From Clostridia bacterium (lineage in GTDB: Bacteria > Bacillota > Clostridia > Christensenellales > HGM11417), in contig JAQVSX010000019.1 of assembly GCA_028700355.1 (NCBI GenBank), forward strand, positions 1-8,243: a DNA stretch of 8,243 bases, given 5' to 3'. Under the pieces are notes generated by a model, which saw only the letters and a program-made list of their open reading frames with translations, ran no database searches and was not told the origin of the DNA. Shown here one piece after another: positions 7,210-8,243 of the stretch. The position numbers and the translations under genes are program-made. Every line of letters begins with the position of its first letter. Position 1 is the stretch's first letter.

Positions 7210-7216
7210 TTATTAG

Positions 7217-7263
7217 TACAATATGATATTATTATTGTAAGAGAGTGGGTTGTGCCCGCTCTC
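7217..7263 (+). promoter_or_regulatory. Structured leader of rimP: two consecutive hairpins
   Basis: Hairpin 1: TACAATA (7217-7223) pairs with TATTGTA (7233-7239), 7 bp with a 9-nt loop, at the predicted 5' end of the transcript; as DNA it is an inverted repeat across the start site. Hairpin 2: GAGAGTGGG (7241-7249) pairs with CCCGCTCTC (7255-7263), 9 bp with one T-G wobble and a 5-nt loop. No T-tract follows, so this is not a terminator. From memory, hairpins of the GAGTGGG...CCCACTC type are common before rimP (ylxS) in Firmicutes; the function is unknown to me, perhaps mRNA stability or feedback control. The ribosome binding site lies 12 nt after hairpin 2. Confidence 0.65.
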
Positions 7264-7287
7264 AATTCATTATACGGAGGTTTTTTA

Positions 7288-7752
7288 ATGACTGCTGATA
7301 TAATAAAAAAAATTGGCGAAGTGATAACTCCTTATGCTAAACAGCTCAATCTTAATATTGCGGATATAGAATATAAAAAGAAATACGACGGTATGAATTT
7401 AACCATATTTATATATACAGATGAAGGAGCGGTAACAATAAAGGATTGCGAAAAACTGCATAAACTGATAGACGCACCGCTTGATGAATTAAATCCTACC
7501 GATAACAAAACCTATACTTTAAATGTTTCAAGCATAGGACTTGACAGACCTTTAAAAAACAATGCAGATTTTGAAAGAAATTTAGGTAAAGAAATAGAAA
7601 TTAAATTTTTTGCACCATTTAATGGCAGCAAAAAAATTGATGGAACATTGTTAAGCTTCTGCGATGACATTTTAAAAGTAAAGATAAAAGACGAAATTTT
7701 ACAAATAAACCGTCAAGATACGGCTAAAATAACATTAAAAATTAATTTTTAA
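7288..7752 (+). CDS. rimP: Ribosome maturation factor RimP
   Basis: RimP (YlxS/YhbC) binds the 30S subunit during assembly and helps its maturation in the cytosol. The 154-residue protein has the expected size. It has the N-terminal alpha/beta domain (about 1-80: IADIEYKKKYDGMNLTIFI, then TIKDCEKLHKLIDAPLDE) and the C-terminal SH3-like barrel beginning after the family motif. That motif usually reads SSPGLDRPL; here it is SSIGLDRPL (81-89), with Ile in place of the loop proline. The start is ATG 7288, because GGAGG at 7276-7280 lies 7 nt before it and the homologous protein begins there. A longer frame from GTG 7252 would begin in the loop of the leader hairpin and lacks a ribosome binding site. 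It has its own promoter and leader and is followed 12 nt later by nusA, its usual partner. Confidence 0.95.
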   Translation: MTADIIKKIGEVITPYAKQLNLNIADIEYKKKYDGMNLTIFIYTDEGAVTIKDCEKLHKLIDAPLDELNPTDNKTYTLNVSSIGLDRPLKNNADFERNLGKEIEIKFFAPFNGSKKIDGTLLSFCDDILKVKIKDEILQINRQDTAKITLKINF

Positions 7753-7764
7753 TCGGAGGAAGAA

Positions 7765-8243
7765 ATGATAAATAAGGATTTCTTTTTGGCATTAGAAGAT
7801 TTAGAAAGAGAAAAAGGCATAAATAAAGATATATTTTTAGAGGCGCTTGAATCATCCTTGATTTTGGCATATAAAAAACATTACGGCGAGGCTTCTGCAA
7901 TATCGGTAAAACTCAATCCCGAAAAAAATAATATCAGAGTATTTGCAAACAAAACCATTGTAGAAGAAGTAGAGGACCCTGATAAAGAAATCTCATTGGA
8001 AGATGCACAAACAATTAAAAAATCAAGCAAAGTCGGCGATGTTATCAGTAAAGAGGTTACTCCAAAATCTTTTGGCAGAATAGCAGCGCAGGCAGCTAAA
8101 CAGGTAATGCTTCAAAAATTGAGAGAGGCAGAAAAAAATGTAGCGTTGGAAGAATTTTCCGAAAAAGAAAACGAAATCTTTACAGGCGTAATAAGGCGCA
8201 TAGAAGGTAGAAATATTTCCATTGATATCGGCAAGGGACAAAT
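7765..8243 (+). CDS. nusA: Transcription elongation/termination factor NusA, N-terminal part (3' end outside window)
   Basis: NusA binds RNA polymerase and the emerging RNA, modulates pausing and intrinsic termination, and takes part in antitermination of rRNA operons. The frame is open to the right edge, with 159 complete codons. The N-terminal RNA-polymerase-binding domain (about 1-130) is clear: MINKDFFLALEDLEREKGI, ALESSLILAYKKHYG, GDVISKEVTPKSFGRIAAQAAKQVM (FGR at 103-105). The S1 domain starts near 138 (IFTGVIRRIEGRNISIDIGKG) and is cut by the window end; the KH domains lie outside. GGAGGA at 7755-7760 sits 4 nt before the ATG, a rather short spacing. It follows rimP by 12 nt with no promoter or terminator between, so the two are cotranscribed. 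In related genomes a YlxR-like protein, infB and rbfA usually follow. Confidence 0.96.
   Translation, partial: MINKDFFLALEDLEREKGINKDIFLEALESSLILAYKKHYGEASAISVKLNPEKNNIRVFANKTIVEEVEDPDKEISLEDAQTIKKSSKVGDVISKEVTPKSFGRIAAQAAKQVMLQKLREAEKNVALEEFSEKENEIFTGVIRRIEGRNISIDIGKGQ

Noticed and set aside
7252..7287. Longer N-terminus for RimP from GTG 7252 (12 extra residues)
   Set aside because: The GTG lies in the loop of the leader hairpin with no ribosome binding site, whereas ATG 7288 has GGAGG 7 nt upstream and begins where RimP homologues begin.

Overview
The window is an AT-rich, gene-dense stretch of bacterial chromosome, and every gene lies on the + strand. It most likely comes from an anaerobic Firmicute of the class Clostridia. 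Four things point there: strong GGAGG-type ribosome binding sites, TTG and GTG starts, the order of the genes, and above all an IspH (LytB) domain fused in one frame to a ribosomal protein S1-like protein, an arrangement known from Clostridia. I see no mobile element, CRISPR array, tRNA, rRNA, phage gene or defence gene, and no previously undescribed system. It is ordinary core-genome DNA with a few regulatory details of interest.

Layout. (1) 1-1478: the 3' part of lon (ATP-dependent protease), then engB/ysxC (ribosome-assembly GTPase) 6 nt later, closed by an intrinsic terminator whose stem starts inside the engB stop codon. (2) 1479-1567: an AT-rich promoter region with a perfect inverted repeat and two identical -10-like repeats. 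(3) 1568-7152: a tight five-gene run, surE (TTG start), a HI0933/YhiN-family flavoprotein (GTG start, 4-nt overlap with surE), cmk, plsC, and the ispH-S1 fusion (4-nt overlap with plsC). These cover nucleotide metabolism (SurE, Cmk), phospholipid synthesis (PlsC), isoprenoid precursor synthesis (IspH) and translation (S1). (4) 7153-7287: a near-consensus promoter and a structured leader. (5) 7288-8243: rimP and the 5' part of nusA, the start of the conserved rimP-nusA-infB-type operon for ribosome maturation and transcription elongation; nusA runs off the right edge.

The details that merit a second look are a near-perfect Shine-Dalgarno sequence inside the ispH-S1 reading frame, exactly where a free S1 protein could start; the two-hairpin leader of rimP; and the inverted repeat in front of surE. 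All functional calls rest on motifs recognised by eye; no search or folding program was run.
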